Source: Clostridiales bacterium (GTDB lineage: Bacteria; Bacillota; Clostridia; Lachnospirales; Lachnospiraceae). From it: 64,000 nucleotides of DNA. The stretch covers positions 40,569-104,568 of the forward strand of contig DUNO01000002.1 of the NCBI GenBank assembly GCA_012839295.1, read 5' to 3'. The notes under the pieces are model-generated. The model searched no databases. It worked only from the letters and a program-made list of their open reading frames with translations, and was not told where the DNA came from. Each line of letters begins with the position of its first letter. The stretch's first letter is position 1. Positions 33,205 through 42,083 of this stretch are shown here, piece after piece. The translations under genes were made by a program, and so were the position numbers.

Positions 33205-33882
33205 CTATTCCACAACTCCGTACTGCTTATAATATGCATCAATAGCTGCCTTTAATGTGTCATCAATCACAATTTTTCCATTGTAAGGTTTGTTATATAA
33301 ATGCTCCACCACATCCTTCATGGTGACAATTGCTGTTGTGGCAATCTTGTAATTATCCTCTATTTCAGATAAAGCGCTCTTGCTGCCCTGTCCCCGTTCC
33401 ATCCGGTCAACGGATACTACGAGCCCCAGCACCTGAACCTTCCCCTGGGCTGCTAAAATTGGCATTGTTTCACCAATAGAGGTTCCTGCCGTGGTCACAT
33501 CCTCAATGATAACCACCCTGTCCCCATCAGTGAGGGGTGAGCCAAGTAGAATTCCGGTATCTCCATGATCCTTTACTTCCTTGCGGTTTGAGCAGTATTT
33601 AATATCCTTCTGATAAAATTCACTGATCGCCATAGCTGCGGCTACGCTGAGCGGTATCCCTTTGTAGGCTGGCCCAAATAGCACATCAAAATCCATGCCA
33701 TACTTGTCATTAATTGCTTTCGCATAATATTCACCAAGCTTCCGCAGCTGCGCACCCGTACGGTAAAAGCCTGTATTTACAAAGAAGGGGGTCTTTCTTC
33801 CGCTTTTTGTGGTGAAATCACCGAACTTCAACACACCACAGTCAACCATGAATTCTATAAATTCCTTTTTATACTGTTCCAT
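33205..33882 (-). CDS. pyrE: Orotate phosphoribosyltransferase
   Basis: Joins orotate and PRPP to make OMP in pyrimidine synthesis. The 225-residue protein (start at ATG 33882, with GGAG six bases upstream; two earlier ATGs overlap that site) has the N-terminal GDFTTKSGRKTPFFVNTGFYRTGAQL orotate contact, GPAYKGIPLSVAAAMAI, the KEVKDHGDTGILLGSPL loop and the PRPP motif VVIIEDVTTAGTSIGE. It is slightly longer than E. coli PyrE (213). Confidence 0.96.
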   Translation of the reverse strand: MEQYKKEFIEFMVDCGVLKFGDFTTKSGRKTPFFVNTGFYRTGAQLRKLGEYYAKAINDKYGMDFDVLFGPAYKGIPLSVAAAMAISEFYQKDIKYCSNRKEVKDHGDTGILLGSPLTDGDRVVIIEDVTTAGTSIGETMPILAAQGKVQVLGLVVSVDRMERGQGSKSALSEIEDNYKIATTAIVTMKDVVEHLYNKPYNGKIVIDDTLKAAIDAYYKQYGVVE

Positions 33883-33886
33883 CTCC

Positions 33887-34118
33887 ATCTCCATTCTGCC
33901 GCCTAAAACAACCAGCTTTATCTTTTATTCCCTTTCATCTTTTTGTCCGCAAATCAGGAACTCACAGACTTCGTCCAATGAATTCACATTGCACTATCCA
34001 TGAAATTTATGCCATTTGCCCGGGCAAGCTCGGCAAATGCCCTAAATTCCATGATCTAATTGCTTATCATGAATATTGTAACACAAAATTGAATTATTCA
34101 TAGTACTTCACAAAAATT
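33887..34118. other. Intergenic region between pyrE and pyrD
   Basis: About 230 bases holding a long imperfect hairpin (33999-34056: CATGAAATTTATGCCATTTG with a near-complementary CAAATGCCCTAAATTCCATG) around a CCCGGGC core. It may affect pyrD-to-pyrE readthrough. The pyrE-proximal end carries a GCGGCAGAATGGAG segment shared with pheT and argS. No gene is supported. Confidence 0.5.
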
Positions 34119-35021
34119 TTATTTTACACATCCGATTAAGTCATTAATGTCCTCAATGCCATACTGTCCCATATAGGCTTCTATTCCCTCAACCACCTCT
34201 AAGGTTGCAGTTGGGTTAATAAAATTGGCCGTACCCACGGCAACCATAGATGCTCCTGCCATGATAAATTCCAGGGCATCCTCCGCGGACGCAATCCCTC
34301 CCATACCGATAATCGGCAGCTTTACTGCATTTGCCGCCTGGTAAACCATACGTACCGCCACCGGTTTTACTGCCGGGCCGGACAAGCCTCCGGTCTTATT
34401 GGCAAGCAGGAAGGCTCTGCGGTGGATATCAATCTTCATCCCCGTCAGGGTATTGATCAGGGATAATGCATCTGCACCGCCTGCCTCGGCAGCCCTTGCC
34501 ATCTCACCGATATCCGCTACATTGGGGCTAAGCTTCATAATGATCGGCTGCTTCGCACGCTTTTTTAACTCAGAGGTAATCTCGAAAACGCATCTGGGAT
34601 CCTGTCCAAAAGCGATCCCTCCTTCCTTTACGTTGGGACAGGATATGTTGATTTCAAGCATGTCCACATCCTGGCAGGCAAGGCGCTCCACTACCTCGCA
34701 GTATTCCTCCGTCGTTTTGCCGACCACATTTACAATAACCTTTGTATCATATTTCCTTAAAAACGGGATATCCCTGTTTATAAATACGTCTACTCCCGGA
34801 TTTTGCAGGCCGATTGCATTTAGCATACCACCATAGGTCTCTGCAATCCTGGGCGTTGGGTTCCCCGGCCAGGGTACGTTTGATACGCCCTTTGTTGTTA
34901 CCGCACCAAGCCTTGATAAATCCACATATTCCCCATATTCCATACCGGAGCCGAAGGTGCCGGAGGCAGTGGTTACAGGGTTTTTAAAGGTTATACCCGC
35001 TAACGTTACACTGGTATTCAT
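34119..35021 (-). CDS. pyrD: Dihydroorotate dehydrogenase B, catalytic subunit
   Basis: FMN enzyme oxidising dihydroorotate to orotate, type 1B. The 300-residue barrel shows GITFKNPVTTASGTFGSG, the active-site segment LEINISCPNVKEGG with the catalytic Cys, LINTLTGMKIDI and the C-terminal phosphate site IIGMGGIASAEDALEFIMAGAS. It overlaps the pyrK stop by four bases; PyrK supplies the FAD/2Fe-2S electron-transfer partner, making NAD the likely final acceptor. Confidence 0.96.
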   Translation of the reverse strand: MNTSVTLAGITFKNPVTTASGTFGSGMEYGEYVDLSRLGAVTTKGVSNVPWPGNPTPRIAETYGGMLNAIGLQNPGVDVFINRDIPFLRKYDTKVIVNVVGKTTEEYCEVVERLACQDVDMLEINISCPNVKEGGIAFGQDPRCVFEITSELKKRAKQPIIMKLSPNVADIGEMARAAEAGGADALSLINTLTGMKIDIHRRAFLLANKTGGLSGPAVKPVAVRMVYQAANAVKLPIIGMGGIASAEDALEFIMAGASMVAVGTANFINPTATLEVVEGIEAYMGQYGIEDINDLIGCVK

Positions 35022-35785
35022 AGCTCCACCTCTTCCGCATAAAATACCGGACCGTCCTTACAGATCCGTTTGTTCTTAACATTGCTATGATGGTCAACTT
35101 CCTTTGTCTTGCATATACAGCCCAGACATGCACCAATTCCACAGGCCATACGTTCCTCCAGGGACAATTGTGCCTTGATCTTATGTTCTGTGGCATACGC
35201 CTTGACTCCACGCAGCATTGGCGTCGGGCCGCATGCAAATATGATATCTGCATCCAAGCTCTCCTCCCTGATTGCATCAATTACATTTCCCTTTGTTCCC
35301 CTGCTTCCGTCCTCTGTTGATATATATACCTTCCCATAAGCCTCGAATTCCTTCTCCAGAAATGTAATGTCCCGGTAACCCAGCACTATCTGCTTTTCGC
35401 AGGAAAGCTGCTTTGCCAGCTCCAGCATTGGCGGAATCCCGATTCCACCGCCAATTAGTAATGCTTTTTTCCCCTCCAGGGTAAAGCCATTTCCTAATGG
35501 CCCCATGGCTTCCATATCCTCGGCTGCATCCATCCCTGCAAATTCCCTTGTCCCTTCCCCTGCAATACGGTATACAAGCCGGATCTTACCCTGCTCTTTA
35601 TTTATTTCACAAATGCTGATTGGTCTTGGCAGTAATTTGCTCCTGTCCCTGCAGTATAAGGAAACAAACTGACCCGGCCTTGCCTCCCGCGAGATATCAG
35701 GGGCATTCAGCCACATACTATAGATATCCTTAGCTATCTCCACATTTTCAGTTATTACTGTTTTTCTTTTCATCGCTACTGACAT
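35018..35785 (-). CDS. pyrK: Dihydroorotate dehydrogenase B, electron-transfer subunit
   Basis: FAD and [2Fe-2S] subunit that passes electrons from PyrD to NAD. Of 255 residues, the N-terminal flavin domain has ARPGQFVSLYCRDRSKLLPRPISI, the nucleotide domain has LLIGGGIGIPPMLELAKQL and IFACGPTPMLRGVKAYA, and the C-terminus binds the cluster with CGIGACLGCICKT and a later Cys (KRICKDGPVF). First gene of the pyrK-pyrD pair, preceded by a tandem hairpin array. Confidence 0.95.
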   Translation of the reverse strand: MSVAMKRKTVITENVEIAKDIYSMWLNAPDISREARPGQFVSLYCRDRSKLLPRPISICEINKEQGKIRLVYRIAGEGTREFAGMDAAEDMEAMGPLGNGFTLEGKKALLIGGGIGIPPMLELAKQLSCEKQIVLGYRDITFLEKEFEAYGKVYISTEDGSRGTKGNVIDAIREESLDADIIFACGPTPMLRGVKAYATEHKIKAQLSLEERMACGIGACLGCICKTKEVDHHSNVKNKRICKDGPVFYAEEVEL

Positions 35786-35851
35786 ATAAGGCTCTCCTAT
35801 GAATAAAATTGCTCCTTTGCATATTCTATCCTAAACTTGTGCCTATCACAA

Positions 35852-36063
35852 GGTAATTTTTAATTACCCCGGTAATTTTTAATTACCCCGGTAATTTTTT
35901 ATTTACCCCGATAATTTTTTATTTATCTCAGTAATTTTTTAATTCCCCAGTAATTTTTTAATTCCCCGGTAATTCTTTACTTCCCTCAGTAATTCTTTAA
36001 TCCCCCTGGTAATTCTTTAATTCCCCCGGTAATTTTTCAATACAAGGGTATTTTGCAATTACT
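35852..36063. repeat. Tandem array of 20-23 bp palindromic units upstream of pyrK
   Basis: About ten units. The first two are perfect palindromes (GGTAATTTTTAATTACC); later ones drift (GATAATTTTTTATTTATC, AGTAATTTTTTAATTCC, GGTAATTCTTTAATTCC). Units are joined by short CC or CCCC linkers. The array fills the space between pyrK and yjbQ and encodes nothing. It may be a polymorphic minisatellite; each unit can form a small AT hairpin with T-runs on either strand. Confidence 0.85.
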
Positions 36064-36110
36064 TCGGACAAATTTTTGGCATAGCATATGCCAGTAGCAT
36101 GAAAAGCTTA

Positions 36111-36518
36111 TCAACCCTCGATAATTTTCACATGGACCTTGCGGATTCCTGGCCCGTCAAATTCCATAAAATAAATTCCTTGCCAGGTACCAAGAAGAAG
36201 TCTTCCCTCGTCAACGATAAGTGTCAATGAGCATCCCGTCAGGCTTGTCCTTGTATGTACCGAGGAATTTCCTCCTGCACGCCTATGGTCATCATTTTTA
36301 GGAATAATTTTATTCATGTCCATAATAAAATCACGAACCACATCTGGATCGGCATTCTCATTCACGGTAATGCCTGCCGTTGTATGTGGGACGAATACCA
36401 CGCAGATTCCGCTCTTAACGCCACTCTCCCTGATTGCTTTGTTAATTTCACTCGTAATATTAACCATTGCATTAAGCTGGGCTGTCTTCACCCCAAAGGT
36501 ATAAATCTCTCTCATCAA
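36111..36518 (-). CDS. yjbQ: YjbQ/UPF0047 family protein
   Basis: A 135-residue protein of the YjbQ (secondary thiamine-phosphate synthase) family. The signature IRESGVKSGICVVFVPHTTAGITVNENADPDV (about 29-60) and HRRAGGNSSVHTRTSLTGCSLTLIVDEGRLLLGTWQGIYFMEFDGP are present with the conserved His and Glu. Weak thiamine-phosphate synthase activity is reported for the family; the physiological role is unclear. Confidence 0.93.
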   Translation of the reverse strand: MMREIYTFGVKTAQLNAMVNITSEINKAIRESGVKSGICVVFVPHTTAGITVNENADPDVVRDFIMDMNKIIPKNDDHRRAGGNSSVHTRTSLTGCSLTLIVDEGRLLLGTWQGIYFMEFDGPGIRKVHVKIIEG

Positions 36519-36935
36519 ACCCTGCCCCCTTTATTTTAGTCTCTCGGTTACATAGATAGCAGCGTGATAAACCATAGTAGCGGTCTGCTCCTAATACATA
36601 AAAACCCACTCCTAAGCAGGGTATATCTGAATACACCCTTGGAATCCATGTAGACTTTATACTTTTTTTGTCGGTATATGTAGAATTATTATATTAAAAT
36701 CAGAACAAAACTTCAAGGAATACTGGACATTTTGCCTAAAACAGAATTCCACCGCAAAGCCCCATTAACTTCTACATATTGCAAAACACTTATTTTCCCG
36801 CGTCCTCACATTTATTTCCATATATTTGATTGCCTTGACATACAGAAACTACTATGTTATATTTACCAACGGACTTAATAAATTGTACAGTAGATTTTTG
36901 GTGATTTTAGTAAATTCTTATTTGAGAGGAAATGA
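36519..36935. other. Divergent intergenic region with cyclophilin promoter
   Basis: About 417 bases between yjbQ (minus) and the cyclophilin gene (plus). AT-rich, with only the promoter at 36835-36863 clearly recognisable. No small gene with a ribosome site was found on either strand. Confidence 0.5.
36835..36863 (+). promoter_or_regulatory. Promoter of the cyclophilin gene
   Basis: TTGACA (36835-36840), 17-base spacer and TATATT (36858-36863) with an upstream TG: a strong sigma-A type promoter, about 70 bases ahead of the start codon. Confidence 0.8.
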
Positions 36936-37466
36936 ATGAAGATGGCAAACACTAATCCAATTGTTACAATGGAACTTCAAGACGGCGCTATAATCAAAAT
37001 TGAATTATATCCCGAAATAGCTCCGAATACTGTTAATAATTTCATCTCTTTGGTGAAAAAAGGGTTTTATGACGGTCTGAAATTCCACAGGGTTATCCGT
37101 GGCTTTATGATCCAGGGCGGCGATCCTGAGGGCACCGGTATGGGTGGTCCGGATTATTCCATTAAAGGGGAATTCTCCTACAATAATTTCAAGAACGACC
37201 TGAAACATACTGCCGGCGTAATCTCAATGGCCAGATCACAGCGCCCTGATTCTGCCGGTTCCCAGTTTTTCATCATGCATAAGGATTCCCCCCATCTTGA
37301 TGGCTCTTATGCTGCTTTTGGCAAGGTTACCGAGGGTATGGAATTTGTGAATAAAATTGCTGAAACAAAGACTGATTATTCAGATGCTCCATTAGAACCT
37401 CAGATCATGAAGAAATTAACTGTAGAGACTTTTGGCGTGGAATATAGTGAGCCTGAAACCTGTTAA
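36936..37466 (+). CDS. Cyclophilin-type peptidyl-prolyl isomerase
   Basis: Cytoplasmic 176-residue single-domain cyclophilin that speeds proline isomerisation. Active-site residues are in KFHRVIRGFMIQGGDPEGTGMGGPDY (Arg, Phe, Gln), GVISMARSQRPDSAGSQFFIMH and HLDGSYAAFGKVTEGMEFV. No signal peptide. AGAGGA precedes the ATG. Singleton on the plus strand with its own promoter and terminator. Confidence 0.95.
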   Translation: MKMANTNPIVTMELQDGAIIKIELYPEIAPNTVNNFISLVKKGFYDGLKFHRVIRGFMIQGGDPEGTGMGGPDYSIKGEFSYNNFKNDLKHTAGVISMARSQRPDSAGSQFFIMHKDSPHLDGSYAAFGKVTEGMEFVNKIAETKTDYSDAPLEPQIMKKLTVETFGVEYSEPETC

Positions 37467-37526
37467 TGGATAAACGCAGTATGGAGCTGTCATAAGACAA
37501 GCCCCAAAGTAAAAGAATATACAAGG

Positions 37527-37573
37527 AATGCGTCTTGACCTGGCTATAAGAGCCTTCTCAAGACGCATTTTTA
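37527..37573. terminator. Bidirectional terminator between cyclophilin and pyrF
   Basis: ATGCGTCTTGA pairs with TCAAGACGCAT; on the plus strand TTTTTAAG follows. It lies between two convergent genes and just after the pyrF stop on the minus strand. Confidence 0.8.
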
Positions 37574-37583
37574 AGTCATAATG

Positions 37584-38516
37584 CTATTTCTTAGCAGCCA
37601 TCCATGCCTGCCTTAAGTCTTCCCTCATATCAATAACCGCCTGCCTCGCCGCATCTGCATAGCCTCTTGCCCCGTATTTTTCATAGCCTTTCGCTTTATA
37701 TGCTGCAATGATTCCCCTGGAGGAATTCACGATTGCCCCAAGACCGTCCTTGTTGAAATAATGGACCAGATCCTCCGCCTTACCGCCCTGGGCACCATAG
37801 CCAGGCACCAGGATAAGCGTCTTCGGCATGATCTCCCTTAACACCTTACCCATCTCAGGATAAGTCGCCCCAACCACGGCACCGATATAGCTATAGGAAT
37901 CACCCATGTGGAGCTCACCCCACTCGGCTACCTTTTTTCCAACCAGTTCGTACAGCGGCCTACCGTCAACCAACTGATCCTGGAATTCCCCGCTGGAGGG
38001 ATTAGAGGTCTTCACCAGGATAAATAAGCCCTTATCCTCTTCCTTGCAGACATCAATAAATGGAATCACACCGTCAGAGCCAAGATATGGATTGATGGTG
38101 GCAAAATCTTCATCAAAGCCGCGATAGGTCTTTTCTCCGATTGTTATCTTTCCAAGATGGCCCGTCGCATAGGCAGCAGAGGTAGAACCGATATCACCCC
38201 GCTTAATGTCACCGATGACAACTAAGCCCTTCCCCTTACAGTAATCCACGGTCCTTTTAAACACCTGCAGGCCTTCAATGCCAAATTGCTCATACATTGC
38301 GATCTGTGGCTTAACCGCCGGGATCAGATCATGGGTAGCGTCAACGATTCCCTTATTATACTGCCAGATAGCCTCCGCTACACCCTCCAGGTTCTCTCCC
38401 TTTTCACTGAATGCCTGATCCAGGATATGCTTTGGGACATAGTCCAGCATCGGATCCAGTCCCACAACAATGGGTGCGCCCAGGCTCTCTATTTTTTCGA
38501 CTAATTTATTTATCAT
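37584..38516 (-). CDS. pyrF: Orotidine 5'-phosphate decarboxylase, long type
   Basis: Decarboxylates OMP to UMP. At 310 residues it belongs to the longer subgroup typical of Clostridia and Mycobacteria. Active-site segments are IVVGLDPMLDYVP, VKPQIAMYEQFG, KGLVVIGDIKRGDIGSTSAAYATGHLG (the Lys/Asp/Lys/Asp charge network) and PGYGAQGGKAEDLVHYF. It follows pyrC by 22 bases, forming a pyrC-pyrF unit. Confidence 0.95.
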   Translation of the reverse strand: MINKLVEKIESLGAPIVVGLDPMLDYVPKHILDQAFSEKGENLEGVAEAIWQYNKGIVDATHDLIPAVKPQIAMYEQFGIEGLQVFKRTVDYCKGKGLVVIGDIKRGDIGSTSAAYATGHLGKITIGEKTYRGFDEDFATINPYLGSDGVIPFIDVCKEEDKGLFILVKTSNPSSGEFQDQLVDGRPLYELVGKKVAEWGELHMGDSYSYIGAVVGATYPEMGKVLREIMPKTLILVPGYGAQGGKAEDLVHYFNKDGLGAIVNSSRGIIAAYKAKGYEKYGARGYADAARQAVIDMREDLRQAWMAAKK

Positions 38517-38538
38517 TCCTTTACCAGCCTTTCTAATT

Positions 38539-39849
38539 TTAATTAAGTTGATTTTGATAGACTAATTTCCCGGCAACAAAGGTATATTCCACACGCCCCG
38601 TTACCTTCCGTCCATGGAAAGGCGTATTTTTCCCCTTAGAAAGGAACTTCCTTTTATCAATCACGTATTCCGCCTCCGGATCAACTATGGTCAGGTCTGC
38701 TACCCAGCCTTCCCCAATGCAGCCCCGGTCAATTCCTAATATTTTAGCCGGATTAACGCTCATCTTTTCTACCATCTGTCCGGGAGTAAGATATCCGGTC
38801 TTCACCAGCTCTGTCCAGGTCAGGGCAAAGGCGGTCTCGGAGCCGACAATGCCAAAGGGAGCCTCCTTACAGGATTTCCTTTTTTCCTCCTCCGAATGGG
38901 GAGCATGGTCCGTTGAGATTACATCAACAATTCCGTCCCTCAGCGCTTCCTTTAAGGCCTGTATATCCGCCCTGCTTCTAAGGGGCGGATTCATCTTATA
39001 ATCCGCGTCGTCCCTTTGAATATCCTCATCCGACAGGATAAAATGATGGGGGCATACCTCACCCGTCACCCTTAACCTTTCCTGCTTCGCCAGACCTACC
39101 ATCCTTGCGCTGTCCCTGGTGGAAATATGGCAGATATGGAGCTGTGCACCAGTATCCTTCGCCAGCAGGATATCCCTCGCCGTAATAATATCCTCAACTG
39201 CATTGCTAATACCGGGCAAGCCTAATTCCTGGGCTTTCCCTCCTGCATTGATTGCCCCCTTGCCAGCCAGGCTCTTGTCCTCACAATGCGCAAAAATCGG
39301 TATCCCAAGCTTTGCTGCCTGCCTCATTGCTTCGGCATAAAGAGCGGAATCCATCACTGATTTGCCATCCTCGCTAAGAGCCACAGCACCGGCATCCTTT
39401 AGGGCGGATAGGTCAGCCAGCTCCTTTCCCTCCTGCCCCAGGGTGATGGCCCCGACAGGAAGTATATTGACAGCTGCCTGGCGTCTGGCCCTATCCAGCA
39501 CCAGCTCCACAACTTCCGGCGAATCCGTGACCGGCTTCGTATTTGGCATTGGGCATATGGAGGTGTAGCCGCCGGCTGCCGCTGCCAGAGCCCCGGTAGC
39601 AATGGTTTCCTTATATTCAAACCCCGGCTCCCTCAAATGCACATGGAGGTCGATGAATCCGGGCATAATATATTTTCCTCTTGCATCAATAACCTTAAGC
39701 TCCTGCTCCCCGGCTGGAGCCATCGCTTTTTCAGCATCAATTTCCTTATCCACCTTACTGATCCTGTCACCCTGGACCAGTATATCGAAAATACCCTCCC
39801 GCCTGGAGGCAGGATCAATGACATATCCGTTTTTAATTAATATCAGCAT
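38539..39849 (-). CDS. pyrC: Dihydroorotase, class I
   Basis: Cyclises carbamoyl aspartate to dihydroorotate. The 436-residue class I enzyme has the metal-binding PGFIDLHVHLREPGFEYKE, the substrate Arg and Asn in GYTSICPMPNTKPVTD, IFAHCEDKSL, ICHISTRDSARMV, and the catalytic Asp in DVISTDHAPHSEEEK. Its leader (39885-40015) contains several hairpins and a member of the dispersed repeat family. Confidence 0.95.
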   Translation of the reverse strand: MLILIKNGYVIDPASRREGIFDILVQGDRISKVDKEIDAEKAMAPAGEQELKVIDARGKYIMPGFIDLHVHLREPGFEYKETIATGALAAAAGGYTSICPMPNTKPVTDSPEVVELVLDRARRQAAVNILPVGAITLGQEGKELADLSALKDAGAVALSEDGKSVMDSALYAEAMRQAAKLGIPIFAHCEDKSLAGKGAINAGGKAQELGLPGISNAVEDIITARDILLAKDTGAQLHICHISTRDSARMVGLAKQERLRVTGEVCPHHFILSDEDIQRDDADYKMNPPLRSRADIQALKEALRDGIVDVISTDHAPHSEEEKRKSCKEAPFGIVGSETAFALTWTELVKTGYLTPGQMVEKMSVNPAKILGIDRGCIGEGWVADLTIVDPEAEYVIDKRKFLSKGKNTPFHGRKVTGRVEYTFVAGKLVYQNQLN

Positions 39850-39881
39850 GAACCAGATCCCCTTCGTTCATTAATTTTATT

Positions 39882-40020
39882 TCTCTTCACACTTCCGAAC
39901 ATGCCGCTTTAGCGGCACAAACAATCAGTAAAGAACGCTGCTTCTGCGTTCTTCCAGTGTGAAGCATAGAAGTTGTTAGGCACAGTCTTTTGGTGCCTTA
40001 GGACTTCTCTTCACACTTTT
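39882..40020 (-). repeat. Multi-hairpin leader upstream of pyrC
   Basis: Three GC-rich hairpins (GCCGCTTTAGCGGC, AAGAACGC/GCGTTCTT, AGGCAC/GTGCCT) nest between repeated TCTTCACACTT segments at 39882 and 40003. The minus-strand ATGTTCGGAAGTGTGAA resembles the repeat before nusB and iscS. The region could form a branched RNA in the pyrC leader; no PyrR-binding element was recognised. Confidence 0.55.
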
Positions 40021-40072
40021 TTCATTTTATCTGCACAAACAGTCCTAATATTTCCCGCCTATCTCCTGTTCC

Positions 40073-40507
40073 CTATTCTTCATCCGGCCTCGCAATATAC
40101 CGGAATCTCTCTTTATAAAATTCCGCTTCCTCCAAATCTTCCAATACCCTGCTGTCAATGGTTCCTTCCAACTCCTCCTTCAGCATCCACCTGCAGTCCA
40201 CCAGATCCTCGGAAAGAACTACGTCGTCAAAGCTTACCCTGCACAAATAGCTGATACCAATATTAAAGGTATCCCCCGTCATAAAGGACCAGGTATAAAG
40301 AATCCGGTCTATGGCCGCGGGCAGCCCCGTCTGCTCTGCGATGATACGTAGAACCGCTTTATCCGGCTCTTCCCCAAACTCTATGGCTCCATCAATAAAG
40401 CCCCATTGATATGGTTCCGAAATACGGTCATCAAACCAACGGCATACTACAAGATATCTTTCTTCATACTGAACAACACCCTTTACCAAAATCCTATACT
40501 TTTCCAT
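40073..40507 (-). CDS. Nudix-domain protein with degenerate catalytic box
   Basis: A 144-residue single-domain Nudix protein. The box GAIEFGEEPDKAVLRIIAEQ continues with TGL (about 39-61) and keeps the first Gly and Glu, the Arg and the closing Gly, but the REuxEE core reads R-I-I-A-E-Q, so two metal-binding glutamates are replaced. Hydrolase activity may be lost or altered; a binding or regulatory role is possible. Upstream is an unusual array of Shine-Dalgarno-containing hairpins. Confidence 0.75.
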   Translation of the reverse strand: MEKYRILVKGVVQYEERYLVVCRWFDDRISEPYQWGFIDGAIEFGEEPDKAVLRIIAEQTGLPAAIDRILYTWSFMTGDTFNIGISYLCRVSFDDVVLSEDLVDCRWMLKEELEGTIDSRVLEDLEEAEFYKERFRYIARPDEE

Positions 40508-40600
40508 CCCAATCCTCCGTTTTTCATGGAGGATTTCTCCTCCATTTTTTCTAGAGGATTTCTCCTCCTTGTTCTTTAAGAGGAGCTCTCCTCCATTCTG
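40508..40600 (-). promoter_or_regulatory. Shine-Dalgarno hairpin array before the Nudix gene
   Basis: On the minus strand three successive hairpins (GGAGGA, short loop such as GAAA, TCCTCC or TCCTCT) lead to the working ribosome site CGGAGGATTGGG just before ATG. Arms alternate between Shine-Dalgarno sequence and its complement. The last complement arm (TCCTCC) could pair either with its own upstream arm or with the true ribosome site. Confidence 0.75.
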
Positions 40601-40691
40601 TCGTAAACCTGCGAAATTGGACAGCTGTCCACATTCATCGCGTAAAAATCACTTTGTATTTTCACACTTCCTCACTCCGTTACAGGACTGG

Positions 40692-42014
40692 TTATAACTG
40701 TCCTGCCAGATAATTAATAAATTGCTGGGCTGTCCTTCCAGACATCCCGCCATGGGAAAGCTCCCATTTATTTGCCTCTGCATAAAGCTCTTCATCTGTC
40801 AGCGTGATGTTGTCGTGGCGTCTGGCCAGGGATCTCACGATCTCCATAAATTCCTTTTTTACCGGTGCTGAAAAATTAATCGTTACCCCAAAGCGAGCTA
40901 CCAGTGACAGCTTTTCCTGCATCGTATCAGAACGGTGCAGCTCCTCTGTCACTTCCATATCGGAGCGGTCATCCCAGGTTTCCCGTATGAGATGCCTTCT
41001 GTTTGAGGTGGCATAAATTAATACATTATCCGGCTTCGTCTCCAGTCCGCCTTCAATTACTGCCTTCAGGTATTTATATTCTATCTCAAATTCCTCAAAG
41101 GACAGATCATCCATATAGATAATGAACTTATAATTCCTGTTTTTTACTTTCGCAATTACTGCTGACAAATCCTCGAATTGGTGCTTATAAATCTCTACCA
41201 TCCGAAGGCCGTCCTTATAATACTCATTTAAAATCGCCTTAACAGAGGTTGATTTCCCAGTTCCGCTATCCCCAAAAAGCAGGACATTATTCGCTTTTTT
41301 CCCCTCGACAAATGCCCTGGTATTGTCAACCAGCTTCTTTTTCTGGAGCTCATAGCCCACAAGGTCGGATAATAGCACCTCCTGGGTGTTGGTAATCGGG
41401 AAAATCTCCAGGTCCTCCTGATGCCCTTTTATGCGGAATGCCTTATTTAAACCGAAGGCCCCCACACCATAATCACGGTAAAAGTCAGTGACATGGACAA
41501 ATATTTCCTCATCATCACGCGCATTATTAATCAGGTCACTCAGCATGCGGACCTTTTCACTTACGCTTTTATTATACCGGCTGCTGCTCTTTTCTATAGC
41601 CTGATAATCTGAGATTACAGAAAAACAATTAATGCCCAAGGAGCTTTCCAGGGTAGAAAAGTCATAATCGAATAAGGCCTTAAATATCTTAAAATCATTC
41701 CTGGCAAATTGGTTCACGCTTCCTTCCCGCGCACCGGCCTTCTCACAGGTCATGCTAAAGGGATTTTCAGCAGTTGCCAGCAAATATGCCAGATAGTTAT
41801 GCCATAAATTTTTATTAAAGCCATATTCCGTCGCAAGCTCCAGCAATTCATGGATCAGGGTATAGATCCGGGAGATAACCTCTTCCTTTTCAAATACATC
41901 AGCATCCGCGCCACAATTACTGTCATATTCCTTTATGACCTCTGCCAGCCGGAGCAGCAGACAATCCTTGCCCAAGTTCTTATAAATAACCAATTTTGAT
42001 ATTAAACGGTACAT
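40692..42014 (-). CDS. DUF815 AAA+ ATPase
   Basis: A 440-residue ATPase of the DUF815 family. The C-terminal half has Walker [19 protein letters not shown], Walker [16 protein letters not shown], and [13 protein letters not shown] as sensor 1. The N-terminal half is helical and binds an unknown partner. The start at ATG 42014 (MYRLISKL) is the family-like one. Function is unknown; the family is widespread in Firmicutes. It lies directly downstream of argS. Confidence 0.88.
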   Translation of the reverse strand: MYRLISKLVIYKNLGKDCLLLRLAEVIKEYDSNCGADADVFEKEEVISRIYTLIHELLELATEYGFNKNLWHNYLAYLLATAENPFSMTCEKAGAREGSVNQFARNDFKIFKALFDYDFSTLESSLGINCFSVISDYQAIEKSSSRYNKSVSEKVRMLSDLINNARDDEEIFVHVTDFYRDYGVGAFGLNKAFRIKGHQEDLEIFPITNTQEVLLSDLVGYELQKKKLVDNTRAFVEGKKANNVLLFGDSGTGKSTSVKAILNEYYKDGLRMVEIYKHQFEDLSAVIAKVKNRNYKFIIYMDDLSFEEFEIEYKYLKAVIEGGLETKPDNVLIYATSNRRHLIRETWDDRSDMEVTEELHRSDTMQEKLSLVARFGVTINFSAPVKKEFMEIVRSLARRHDNITLTDEELYAEANKWELSHGGMSGRTAQQFINYLAGQL

Positions 42015-42083
42015 GCCCTGCCTTCTTCCTGTCAATCTGCTTCCATATTACATCCTTAATTACATCCTTAATTACATCCTTGA

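Noticed and set aside
35852..36063. Possible CRISPR array (regular repeats near 35.9 kb)
   Set aside because: Units are contiguous palindromes with no unique spacers of constant length, and no cas genes are present.
39882..40020. PyrR-type attenuator upstream of pyrC
   Set aside because: Hairpins are present, but I could not recognise a PyrR-binding loop or a terminator with T-run before pyrC.
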